NCBI GenBank assembly: GCA_019113165.1
Contig: DXHV01000052.1
Span: forward strand, 1-53,842
Length of the DNA: 53,842 nucleotides
Direction of reading: 5' to 3'
Origin: Candidatus Desulfovibrio intestinipullorum
Lineage (GTDB): Bacteria > Desulfobacterota > Desulfovibrionia > Desulfovibrionales > Desulfovibrionaceae
A model generated the notes under the pieces. That model did not search any database, was not told the DNA's origin, and worked only from the letters and a program-made list of their open reading frames with translations. The position numbers and the translations under genes were made by a program. This document shows, one piece after another, positions 33,240-42,400 of the stretch. Positions within the stretch are counted from its first letter, which is position 1, and every line of letters starts with the position of its first letter.

Positions 33240-36200
33240 GCGTTCTCCTGCTGTTGCTTGTGCATCCTTGCGCTGATGCGGTCGATAAGGGTCCCTGCCA
33301 GGCCCTCAATGGTCGGGGTGGCAAAGAAGGCCTGCAGGGGCAGGGACAGGGGCAGCTGCTCTTTCAGCCGTGTCAGGATCTGCACGGCCTTCAGGGAGTC
33401 GCCCCCGAGCCGGAAGAAGTTGGTCCGTGCGCCTGGCACGGGGCAGCCCAGCACTTCCTCCCACAGGGAGCACAAAAGCCTTTCGAGCGGGGTCTCGGGC
33501 TGGCGATCCGCGTCCTCTGCCCTGGGTGCGACAAGGCTTTCGGCCGCCTTCACAAGGGCCTTTCTGTCCACCTTGCCGTTGGCCGTAAGCGGCAGATCCG
33601 CCACAAGGCGCCAGACTCTCGGGATCATCTGGGCCGGCAGACGCTCTTCGAGAAAGCGTGTCAGCTCTTCTTCAAGGGCCTGTTCTGCCTGACTGGCCTG
33701 ATGTACCTGACGTGCAGGTCGCCCTGCGCCCGACCCCGTGCCGCGCGGCAGGATGAAGGCGCCAAGCACGCGGCCCGAAGAGCCCAGCCCCTGTCCCACA
33801 GGGACCACCACGGCGCGTTCCACGGCCCGGTGCCGCTGCAGCGCGGTCTCGATTTCTGCCGGATCCAGGCGGTAGCCGCCAATGTTTATCTGAAAGTCCG
33901 CCCGGCCCGTGATTTCGATGAGGCCGTCCGGATGAAAGCGGCCCATGTCGCCCGTGCGGTAGAGGCGCTCGCCTGTCCCAGGATGAACAAAAAAGCGCTG
34001 CACGTCGTCCCGGGCCCGGATGTCCAGGCAGACATTGACGCCCGCGCAGTACATCTCCCCTGTGACCCAGTCCGGCACCTCGCGCAACTGGCTGTCCAGA
34101 AGGTAGTAGCTGTTGTTTTCCGTGGCCGCACCGTAGGGGATGACGCTCCATCCTGCGGGCAGCTTTTCTTCCACCCTGTACATGATGTTCCAGACCGTGG
34201 TCTCCGTGGGGCCGCCCACGGAATAAAAGGCGCATCCGGGCGCAAGGGCAGAGAGGCGCCGGGGCAGGCCTGTCTCCACCCAGTCCCCGCCCGTGAGAAC
34301 AACACGCAGGGGCAGGCGGACCCTGCGTTCCTCGCAGCGTGTGGCCAGGGCCTTGAGAAAGGCCGGCACACTGTTCCACAGCGTGACCTTGTGGCGCAGG
34401 ATGCATTCTGTCCAGACATCGGGATCCTGGGCCTGTTCATGGGGCAGAAGGACCAGGCAGGCGCCGCCTGTCAGGGTTCCGAAGACATCGTAGACGCTGA
34501 GATCGTGGTGCAGGGCCGTGACGCCCAGGACCCTGTCCCCCCTGCCAAGGCCCAGGAGGCTGTTTGTGCCCGTGCAGACATTGAGCAGGCCCTGCTGGCC
34601 GACCACCACGGCCTTGGGCGTGCCCGTGGTGCCGGAGGTGAGAATGATGTAGGCCGCGTCTTCCGGCCCCGGGGCCGTGGCGGCCAGATCCTGTGCAAGC
34701 CTCGTGGTCAGCTCTTCTCTGGCAAGCTCTTCCCTGGCAAGGCCCGCCGCCCCCGGGCTGCCGCACAGATCCTCTGCCGCCACAAGCCCTATGCCGTCGG
34801 CAGCCAGGGTGTCCGTGCACAACTTTGCCCTGCCGGCCGCATCCGCGAGGACCAGGGCGGCCCTGCCTGCACGCAGCATGCCGTGCAGCCGCTCGCCGGG
34901 ATTTGCGCAGTCCAGGGGCAGATAGGGCAGGCCCGCAAGCTGTATGCCCATGATGCAGGCTATGGCCTGCCAGCCCCGCTCGAGCACCAGGGCCACGGAA
35001 CGGGATCCCGGGCGCAGGTGCTCCTGACGCTCCCCGCTCTCCTGTCTTGCCAGCCTCGCAAGAAGGCCTGTGCGCACGGTCAGGGCATGGCCAAGCAGCG
35101 CGCCGTAGCTCAGCGTAAGGTCGCCATCTACAAGAGCCGGCGCGTCCGGGTCTTCCAGCGCCCGTTCCACGAAAAGCTGGCAGGGCATCTTGTCCGGCAG
35201 GGCCAGGGGACGGGCGTTGCGCTCTTTGCGAACAGCCATCTGATCAGCCGGCACGGCGGCCAGGGCAGGAGCGCTCCAGGCCGCCATATCGCTGGCAGCC
35301 AGACGCACCACGCGCATGAATTCGGAAAACATGGCGTCGGTCATGCCGGAGGGAAAGGCTTTTGTCCTTGCGTCCCAGTAGATGTGGAGGCAGTCGTTGA
35401 AGAGGGTGTACTGGCAGTCCAGGGTGGTCTGCGGCGTGGAACCGTGGGTTGCACGCACGCTGCCAAAGGCCCTGAGCACCTGTTCCACGCCCCGGTCCGA
35501 TCCCTTGCGCGCCGGCATGGCCGTGAAGACCACGGGCATGGCCTCGGCGGCAAGCTCGCCCCGCAGGCGTGCAAGCTCGCGCAGCAGGCGGACGCCGGAG
35601 ACGTCCCCGTGCTCCAGGGCACTCCACAGCGTCTTCTGCAGAACTTGTGCCCGTTCGGCCAGGTTGCTGCCCGCCTCCAGATCGACCGGCACCAGGGTAA
35701 AGGTGGCAAACTCGCCCATGACATGGTTGAGGGCCTCGTGCCAGTGCAGATTGCGGTTGAAGCGCGGCATGTTCAGGGTAAAGGATCGCGTGGCGCTCCA
35801 CAGGCCCACGACCTCGCTGTAGAGACTGGCCAGCACCGCCGTGAGCGAGAGGCCGCGCGTCCGGCATTCCTGCTCGAGAACAGCTGTCTCCTCTCTTGTC
35901 AGCACATCGGCGTAGCGTTTGGTGCCAGAGTCGTCCTGCCTGTACCTTGCGTCCTGCTCATGATCTGACTGTTCTGCCTGTTCCCCCGGGCCTGCGGCAG
36001 GGGGCGTGGGGAAGATCGGGGCAGCCGGAAGGTGCGCGAGTTCCTTTCGCCAGTACGCAAGGCTTTTTTGGTACGCATCCGAGTTCTCAAGCTCCTGCAG
36101 GGCCAGCACGCAGTCGCGAAAGGTCACGGGCAGGGGCGGCAGCTTGGCGTCCGGGTCGAGATAGAGTGCCGCCAGGTCCTCGTACAGAATCTGAAAGCTG

Positions 36201-36742
36201 CGCCCGTCCGTGGCCCACATGTCCCAGCGAAAATGGAGCACGCCGCGCTTGCTGCCGTCCGCATTGTGGCCAAGCAGGAAAAAATGCACTTCGGACTGCG
36301 GCCAGGTGCCAAGATCACTCACCTTTTGGGCCTGGCATGCCGCATACTCTGCCAGCCTTTGTTCCTGTTCGGCAGGATCGAGATCGGAGAGATCGCTGAT
36401 GGTCAGGGGAAAGTGGACAGGCAGGGGGAGCACGCGCTGCCTGCCGTCCTCCGTGACCACGGCGTGCAGCATGTCGTGGCGTGCAACCAGGGCGTTGAGC
36501 GCCTTTTCGAAGCGATCCGGAAAGAGGGCCGGGCAGTCCAGCTCGACGCAGCTTTGCATGGCCACGCCTCCGCCCTGCAGATCGCCTGACCGGCCAATCC
36601 AGTAGGCCTGCTGCATGTCGCTCAGGGGAAAGGGCTGGTAGCGATCCTCCGGGTGGGGAACAAGCAGGGGTGTGCCGTGCGCTTTTCTGCGGGCCGCGGC
36701 TCGGGCCGCAAGGGCCCCGTGTCGTTGGGGTGGCTGAAGCAT
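33236..36742 (-). CDS. NRPS module Cy-A-PCP (heterocyclisation), predicted cysteine
   Basis: A 1168-residue synthetase. The N-terminal condensation-like domain (about 35-500) carries the heterocyclisation motif D-M-W-A-T-D-G-R-S (174-182), i.e. DxxxxDxxS in place of HHxxxDG, so it should condense and cyclise a Cys, Ser or Thr. The A domain (about 520-1040) has LTSGTTGTPK and pocket residues D747, L748, Y751, N790, L816, G818, V842, V850, W851, close to the Cys code DLYNLSLIW; cysteine, giving a thiazoline, is the best guess. A PCP follows with Ser in LGGDSLKAV. ATG 36742 has only a weak purine-rich upstream stretch, and a 120-bp gap separates it from the previous PKS gene. No embedded methyltransferase, oxidase or reductase is present, so the ring should stay a thiazoline. 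Confidence 0.94.
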   Translation of the reverse strand: MLQPPQRHGALAARAAARRKAHGTPLLVPHPEDRYQPFPLSDMQQAYWIGRSGDLQGGGVAMQSCVELDCPALFPDRFEKALNALVARHDMLHAVVTEDGRQRVLPLPVHFPLTISDLSDLDPAEQEQRLAEYAACQAQKVSDLGTWPQSEVHFFLLGHNADGSKRGVLHFRWDMWATDGRSFQILYEDLAALYLDPDAKLPPLPVTFRDCVLALQELENSDAYQKSLAYWRKELAHLPAAPIFPTPPAAGPGEQAEQSDHEQDARYRQDDSGTKRYADVLTREETAVLEQECRTRGLSLTAVLASLYSEVVGLWSATRSFTLNMPRFNRNLHWHEALNHVMGEFATFTLVPVDLEAGSNLAERAQVLQKTLWSALEHGDVSGVRLLRELARLRGELAAEAMPVVFTAMPARKGSDRGVEQVLRAFGSVRATHGSTPQTTLDCQYTLFNDCLHIYWDARTKAFPSGMTDAMFSEFMRVVRLAASDMAAWSAPALAAVPADQMAVRKERNARPLALPDKMPCQLFVERALEDPDAPALVDGDLTLSYGALLGHALTVRTGLLARLARQESGERQEHLRPGSRSVALVLERGWQAIACIMGIQLAGLPYLPLDCANPGERLHGMLRAGRAALVLADAAGRAKLCTDTLAADGIGLVAAEDLCGSPGAAGLAREELAREELTTRLAQDLAATAPGPEDAAYIILTSGTTGTPKAVVVGQQGLLNVCTGTNSLLGLGRGDRVLGVTALHHDLSVYDVFGTLTGGACLVLLPHEQAQDPDVWTECILRHKVTLWNSVPAFLKALATRCEERRVRLPLRVVLTGGDWVETGLPRRLSALAPGCAFYSVGGPTETTVWNIMYRVEEKLPAGWSVIPYGAATENNSYYLLDSQLREVPDWVTGEMYCAGVNVCLDIRARDDVQRFFVHPGTGERLYRTGDMGRFHPDGLIEITGRADFQINIGGYRLDPAEIETALQRHRAVERAVVVPVGQGLGSSGRVLGAFILPRGTGSGAGRPARQVHQASQAEQALEEELTRFLEERLPAQMIPRVWRLVADLPLTANGKVDRKALVKAAESLVAPRAEDADRQPETPLERLLCSLWEEVLGCPVPGARTNFFRLGGDSLKAVQILTRLKEQLPLSLPLQAFFATPTIEGLAGTLIDRISARMHKQQQENA

Positions 36743-36800
36743 GTCTTTGTCTCGCTCTGGCTTGGGGGTGTAGGGGCGAAGGGGACAGGCCGGGCCTGTA

Positions 36801-36825
36801 CCTGGTCTGGCCTGGCCTGGCCTGG
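36801..36825. repeat. CYTGG pentanucleotide repeat in an intra-operon gap
   Basis: Five tandem 5-bp units (CCTGG, TCTGG, CCTGG, CCTGG, CCTGG) lie in the 120-bp gap between the KS-ACP gene and the Cy-A-PCP gene, about 60 bp before the latter's start. Length variation would not shift a reading frame. Confidence 0.6.
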
Positions 36826-36862
36826 CGGGGGCTTTCTGGTTTCTTGTCTGGTTTCAGTGTAT

Positions 36863-39406
36863 TCAGGCGTCTTCGGCCAGGGCCATCTCGTTCAGAAGGT
36901 CGAGGAGCTCGCGGGGGGTGCGCAGGCTGTTGAAGCGGTTCATGGAGACGCGCAGCCCGAACACGCTTTCCACCTCGGTCAGTATTTCCACGGCTGTCAT
37001 GGAACTGCCGCCCAGGGCGTAGAAATCGTCGTCCAGGCCAAGCTCCGGAAGCTCGAAGGCAGCCCTCCAGATGCCGAGCACAAGATCCTCAGGGCTCTCT
37101 TCCCGGGAACGCTCTTCTTCGTTTCCGCCGCCTCCCTGAGCCTGTCCGTCGCCAGCTTTCGCATCGCATCCTGTTTCCTGCTGCAGGGGCAGCCAGTAGG
37201 AGATCCGGGCAAAGGGGTAGAGAGGCAGGGCGAGCCTGCGGGCCTGGTTGCGTTCAAGGACGGGATTGAGGCCTGCGGCAAAGAGCGCTGCCGCAAGCTC
37301 TGCCAGGGGCAGGGGCGCGCCTTCTTTCGCGTGCAGCACGAGTGCTGTCCGCAAAGGTCCGAAGAGATCCCCGAGGCCTTCAGGCAGACGCGTGCCTTTG
37401 CCTGTGCCGGTGTACTCTTCTGCAAGCAGACGGACGGCCGTCTCCTGTGCAGCCTTCACCCTGCACAAGACAGGCTCCGCTCCCTGAAAGAGCCCTGGCA
37501 GGGAGGGAAGGCCTTCGCAAGCGGAGACGACAGGGCAGGTCTTTGGCAGCCTGTCTTCAAGCGCGCGCACAAGGGGCTGGCCCGCCTCTTCTTCGGTCAG
37601 GACAAGCCCCGGTGCAACGCGGCCTGTGTCAAGGAAGGAGACAAGTTCGCACGCTGCCTCTTCCGGCACGCCCTTTTCAAAAAGAAGGACAAGGGCGCCT
37701 GCGCCCTGGGCGTGGCCGCAGTAGAGGCCCTGTGCCGCGGCCACGGTCCCCGCGGTCCCGGCGGTTCCGGCGGTCTCGGCGGCAGCCTGCCTGCTCCTTG
37801 TGCCCTGCTCAAGAAGCCTTTGTGCCAGGATCATGCGATCGTGGCCTGCCAGGGCGCAGCGAAAGGCACAAAGCGATCGGCCATGGCGCAGGTTCCAGGC
37901 CACTTCCCGAAGATCAAGCTCTGGATGGGCGAGCAGGTATTCTCCCCACAGGGTCAGGCAGCGGGCAAGACCGTCCTCGTCCGGGGCACTGAACATGAAA
38001 ACGGCGTCCCTGTGCGCGTCTTCTGCTCCCGGAGCCTGTGCCTTTCGTGCCGGTGCTGTCCTGAAGCGGGCCGCATCTTTTGCCCAGGACGGCGTTTCCT
38101 CCACGACCAGGTGGCAGTTGGTGCCGCCGAAGCCGAAGGCGCTGATGCCGGCAAGGCGCGTCCCTGCGCTCTCCCAGGCCTCGTTTGTGCAGGCAATGCG
38201 AAAGCGGCCTGCATCCATGCGCAGGGCCGGGTTCAGGGTGCGGAAATTGATGGTGGGCGGAATGTGCCCGTTCTTGAGCATGAGCAGGACCTTGAGCAGG
38301 GACGCCATGCCGGCCGCATTGCCGAGATGCCCCAGATTGCCCTTGAGGGAGCCTACGGGGCAGGGCCTGGATCGTGGTCCGAAGACCCGGGCCAGACCGG
38401 CCATCTCTATGGGGTCGCCAAGGTAGGTGCCTGTGCCGTGCGCTTCCACATAGCCTATGTCCCGGCTTTCCACGCAGGCCATGGTCTGGGCCAGGCGCAG
38501 GGCCAGGGCCTGGCCCTCGGCGCTCGGGGCCCCGAAGCCCGCCCTGCGGCTGCCGTCGTTGCTGATGCCGTAGCCGCGGATGAGGGCCTCTATGCGATCG
38601 CCGTCCCTGAGGGCGTCTTCCAGGCGCTTGAGGACCACGGCCCCTGCGCCCTCGCCCGGCAGGGTTCCGGAGGCTGCGGCGTCAAAGGGGCGGCAGTGGC
38701 CGTCCGGGGAGAGGATGCCGCCCGATTCGGCCACATAGCCCCAGCTCCTCGGGTTGATGACCGAGGCCGTGGTGGCCAGGGCCACGTCGCAGCTGAAGTC
38801 GAGAAGGTGCTGGCAGGCCGTGGCCACCAGCACAAGGCCCGTGGAGCAGGCCGTCTGTATGTTCAGGCTCGGGCCTGTAAAACCGAACTTGTAGGAGATC
38901 CAGGTGCTCAGAAAGTCCTGGCCGTTGACTATGGCTGCCTTGTGAAAGGCTGTGCCCGTATTGTTGAAGGCATTGGGGCCCACGTTGCACAGCCAGTAGG
39001 AACTCGGCGCCGCGCCGGCAAAGACGCCCGCGCGCACGGACCCGTTTTCCAGGCGGTCCGGAGCGTAGCCTGCGTGTTCCAGGGCATGCCAGGAGGTTTC
39101 CAGCATGAGGCGCAGCTGGGGATCCATGTCCCTGGCCTCGCCCGTGCTCAGCCCGAAGAAGGGGGCGTCGAACTTGTCCACATCCTCCATCTGCGCGCAG
39201 ACAGGCACAAAGGCCGGATGCGAGGTAGAGGCCCTGCTGCAGCCGCTCTGTTCAAGTTCCGACTTGCTCAGGCGCCGGGCCGCCTCGAAGCCCGAGCACA
39301 GGTTGTGCCAGAAGGTCTCCAGATCCGGAGCCTTGCAGAAACGACCGGCCATGCCCACAACGGCAATGGCAGAGCTGTATTCTTCTTCAAGCCATGGGTG
39401 CTTCAT
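36863..39406 (-). CDS. PKS protein KS-ACP lacking a functional AT
   Basis: An 847-residue protein. KS at about 12-440 is complete (Cys187 in QTACSTG, His323 in EAHGTGT, His360 in NLGH). The next ~300 residues occupy the place of a linker and AT but show no GHSxG and no HAFH or YASH motif; only a degenerate stretch with FMFSAPDEDGLARC and LFEKGVPEE remains, plus an Ala/Gly/Thr repeat near 560-575. The ACP is C-terminal, with Ser802 in LGGSS. The extender must come from elsewhere, most simply the malonyl-AT of the KS-AT-ACP protein in the same operon. GAGAAGG precedes ATG 39406, which lies 20 nt inside the upstream gene's end. No KR is present. Confidence 0.9.
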   Translation of the reverse strand: MKHPWLEEEYSSAIAVVGMAGRFCKAPDLETFWHNLCSGFEAARRLSKSELEQSGCSRASTSHPAFVPVCAQMEDVDKFDAPFFGLSTGEARDMDPQLRLMLETSWHALEHAGYAPDRLENGSVRAGVFAGAAPSSYWLCNVGPNAFNNTGTAFHKAAIVNGQDFLSTWISYKFGFTGPSLNIQTACSTGLVLVATACQHLLDFSCDVALATTASVINPRSWGYVAESGGILSPDGHCRPFDAAASGTLPGEGAGAVVLKRLEDALRDGDRIEALIRGYGISNDGSRRAGFGAPSAEGQALALRLAQTMACVESRDIGYVEAHGTGTYLGDPIEMAGLARVFGPRSRPCPVGSLKGNLGHLGNAAGMASLLKVLLMLKNGHIPPTINFRTLNPALRMDAGRFRIACTNEAWESAGTRLAGISAFGFGGTNCHLVVEETPSWAKDAARFRTAPARKAQAPGAEDAHRDAVFMFSAPDEDGLARCLTLWGEYLLAHPELDLREVAWNLRHGRSLCAFRCALAGHDRMILAQRLLEQGTRSRQAAAETAGTAGTAGTVAAAQGLYCGHAQGAGALVLLFEKGVPEEAACELVSFLDTGRVAPGLVLTEEEAGQPLVRALEDRLPKTCPVVSACEGLPSLPGLFQGAEPVLCRVKAAQETAVRLLAEEYTGTGKGTRLPEGLGDLFGPLRTALVLHAKEGAPLPLAELAAALFAAGLNPVLERNQARRLALPLYPFARISYWLPLQQETGCDAKAGDGQAQGGGGNEEERSREESPEDLVLGIWRAAFELPELGLDDDFYALGGSSMTAVEILTEVESVFGLRVSMNRFNSLRTPRELLDLLNEMALAEDA

Positions 39407-42400
39407 AGGTCCTTCTCGCGTGTTTGCGGTTGTTGCGTGCGGCCCGTGCAGCCTGCTGCCTGGCCTCGACGTGATCCTCTGCCTGGGTACTGCTGCCCTG
39501 GCCCTGCCTGGACTTAAGCTGCGAGCGGACGACCATGATGAGCTCCTGCAGGCTCGGGTAGAGGAAGACGCCGGCCACGCCTATGTCCACCTGAAAGGCC
39601 CTGGCTATGCGCTCCTGAAGGAGGGGCGCCATGACCGAGGTCCCGCCCAGATCAAAGAAGTTGGCGTTGGGGTCTGCGTTTTCAATCTGCAGGACGCTGT
39701 TCCAGATGTGCGCCATGGTCTGCGCCAGATCCTCGCAGGCCTCCCTTTCTCCTGCAGCCTGCCCGTTCTCTTCCCTGGCGCAGGACGGACAAGCCTCCAT
39801 GCGCAGGGGCCCTGTTTCGCAAAAGGCGTTGCGCAGGGGATGGGGCAGACGATGCGGCAGGATCGCGCCCCTGGCAACAAGCTCGTGCTGCGGGCGGGGT
39901 GTGCCAAGAAGCAGGCTGTGCCAGCCAAGATCCTCCGGCTCAAGATTGATGAGACCCATGTCCTGGCCGCAGACAAGCGCCTTGCGCAGGAGGGTCAGCG
40001 GACAAGGAGCCCCTGTGTGCGGCCCTGTCCTGTCCGCGCACCCGTCCCTGCAATCGCATTCGTCTGTGCCGGCCCGGCAGGCCTGCGTCTGCAGGCCGAG
40101 CGCGAAGACGAGGCAGGTGTGCGGAGCATGGCTGTTGTGTTCCCTGGCCGCCTGGCAGAGAGCGGCAAAGCGTCTGGCCAGATCCGGCAGACGAGGGCCA
40201 TTGTCCCCTTTGTCTTCCTTGTCCAGGACAAGCAGGTTCAGGCAGGGCATATTTTCGCAAAGATCGTCACAAAGACCCTCTGTGTGCGGCACAAAGGCCT
40301 TGCAGGGACAAAGGATGCGCACAGCGCAGCCTGGCCTGCAGCCTGCGGGGCCGGATCCTGCGGATGCCGGCGTTGCGGTCCAGGGCGCAACCCGCGCACT
40401 GGCAAGCCTGGCACACAGTGTGCCGGCCGTTTCTCCTTTGAGAAGAAACCGGCAGGGCGCACCTGCGAGCAGGTCGAGGCAGCGGGCATCCAGCTCCAGG
40501 TCGTCCGAGAGCAGGACAAGGCAGCTTGTGTCCCTGGCAAAAAGCGGGCTCTCCCTGTCTGCCACCGCTTCCGGCATGGTGAAGGAGGTCATGGCGAAGG
40601 AGTTCGTCGTGCAGGAAGACGTCATGCAGGAAGACGTGCTCTGCCGATCCCTTGCAGGGACATGGAGTGTTGCGCCCGGACGCCTTTGCGCCGGCTCAAG
40701 GCGTGCGTCTGCAAGAGCCCGCTGCACGAAGTCCGGGCTGTAGAAGGGGATGTCCAAAAGAGACTTGCGGCACACTGTGCCGTCGTTGCGCCGTGGCACA
40801 TGGTCCACATGCATGATGTGCCGCGGCCGCAGATGCTCCGGAAGATTGTTCAGCAGATCCGTGTCCCCGAAGCCGCGCCCGACCCAGGCCACAAGTTCGC
40901 CCTCCTCGTGCACGACAGAGGAGAGAAGGGCGCTGTGGGCCGGCACAAGGAAGCCCAGGGCGCAGTCCGGATGCTCCAGGCCAAGCCTGTGTGCCCAGTC
41001 CTCGATGGCCGTATCTAGGTTGATGATGTGCCCCCTGTTCCAGACAAGGGGGCTTGAGCCGCCTGGCAGCGGCAGGGCAACCCGGCCCTGCCCAAGGCTG
41101 GCAAGTCCCCGGGCAGACCCCTCCTGCACAAGCAGGCCGGATCGCTCCGTGACAGGTGTGGAAAAAAGAAGGGTTGACGCCGCAAGATGGGTCGCCCTGT
41201 CCGAGACAAGGTCCTCTGCCCTGGCAACAAGGGGCAGGGCGTCTGCCTCGGTCTGGAGCAGCAGGAGGATCCTGCCGCTGCGCCCGGCCTTGGCCTGCGC
41301 AAGCTGCTGCGCTGCAGGCAGATGGTTGACAAGGAGCACATCGGCGTCTGCGGGCAGCGTTGCCTCCGGCCAGTGGGTCTGCACGTACAAATGCGGCCCG
41401 GGATGCCCTGCTGCCTGCGACTCGGGCAGGCAGGGGCAGCCGCACAGGGCGCAGGCGTTTTTCACAAGATTGGCCACACACTCTGTCACAGGCTCGGCAC
41501 CAGGATCTGCGTTGCGCAGGATCACGGTCCCTGTTCCGGCACGAATCAGCATCTGCGCAAGCTTCTCTGCCGGGGATGTGCCCTGCGGGGCGGCAGCGGA
41601 CGGGACGGTTGTGCTCGTCTCGCATCGGGCGGCAGCGCTTGGGCTGGCAGCGCTCGGGGCACTTGTTTGGGCCTCTCCGAAGGCCAGGGTGCCGGCCCTC
41701 TCCCCCAGGGCCTGGGGAAGGCTTGCCAGGCAGTCCGCATAGGCATCGAGCAGGGCCTTGGCGTGCTCTTCGCTGTAGAGGCCTGCGTCGTATTCAAGAT
41801 GGGCGATGAGGCCCTCGCTGCCAAAGTCCCACAAAACCAGGGCGAGATCGTAGGCCGAGATGGGTTCCTCGGGCAGACGGGCCGTGACTGTCCTCTGCTC
41901 GCCGCAGGAAAAGGCGTTCTGCAGGGTCAGAAAAATCTGGCTTAAGGGGTGTCGCGCCTTCTGGCGTGTGACCCCGGCCGCAGCCACGATATCCTGAAAG
42001 GGCAGGGCCTGATGATCCAGGGCCTGCACAAGGCAGCTCTGGCTCTGGCGCAGGTTGTCCTCCATCGTGGCCTCAGGCTGAAAGGGGCAGACCAGGGGCA
42101 GCACATTGACTAGGCAGCCCACCACGCGCTCCAGCCCTGGCAGCTGTCTGTTGGCGGCCACGGTGAGAATGGGCGCATGCGTCTGGCCGCAGGCCCTGTA
42201 CAAAAGAAGCCGCAGGGCCGTGTGCAGGGCCGCAAAGAGCGAGCAGCCCCTGGTCGCGGCACAGCGCTGCAGCTCTCCTGCCACTTCGGGCGCAATGCGG
42301 GCCCGGCACAGCCTGTGGCCCGCCGTTTCCTGCATGGTGGCGCGCAGATAGTCCGAGCGCAGGCGGTGGCGCTGGGGCACGGACTGCACAAGCCCGGCCC

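Noticed and set aside
30336-33692. Plus-strand open frame of 1118 codons
   Set aside because: Shadow of the C-A-MT-PCP and Cy-A-PCP genes; no domain, no ribosome-binding site, and it crosses a real gene boundary.
33236-36742. Reading the first domain as an ordinary condensation domain
   Set aside because: The site is DxxxxDxxS, not HHxxxDG, so it is a heterocyclisation domain.
33194-39517. Plus-strand frames of 924 and 954 codons
   Set aside because: Shadows opposite NRPS/PKS genes with intact motifs; composition atypical of proteins.
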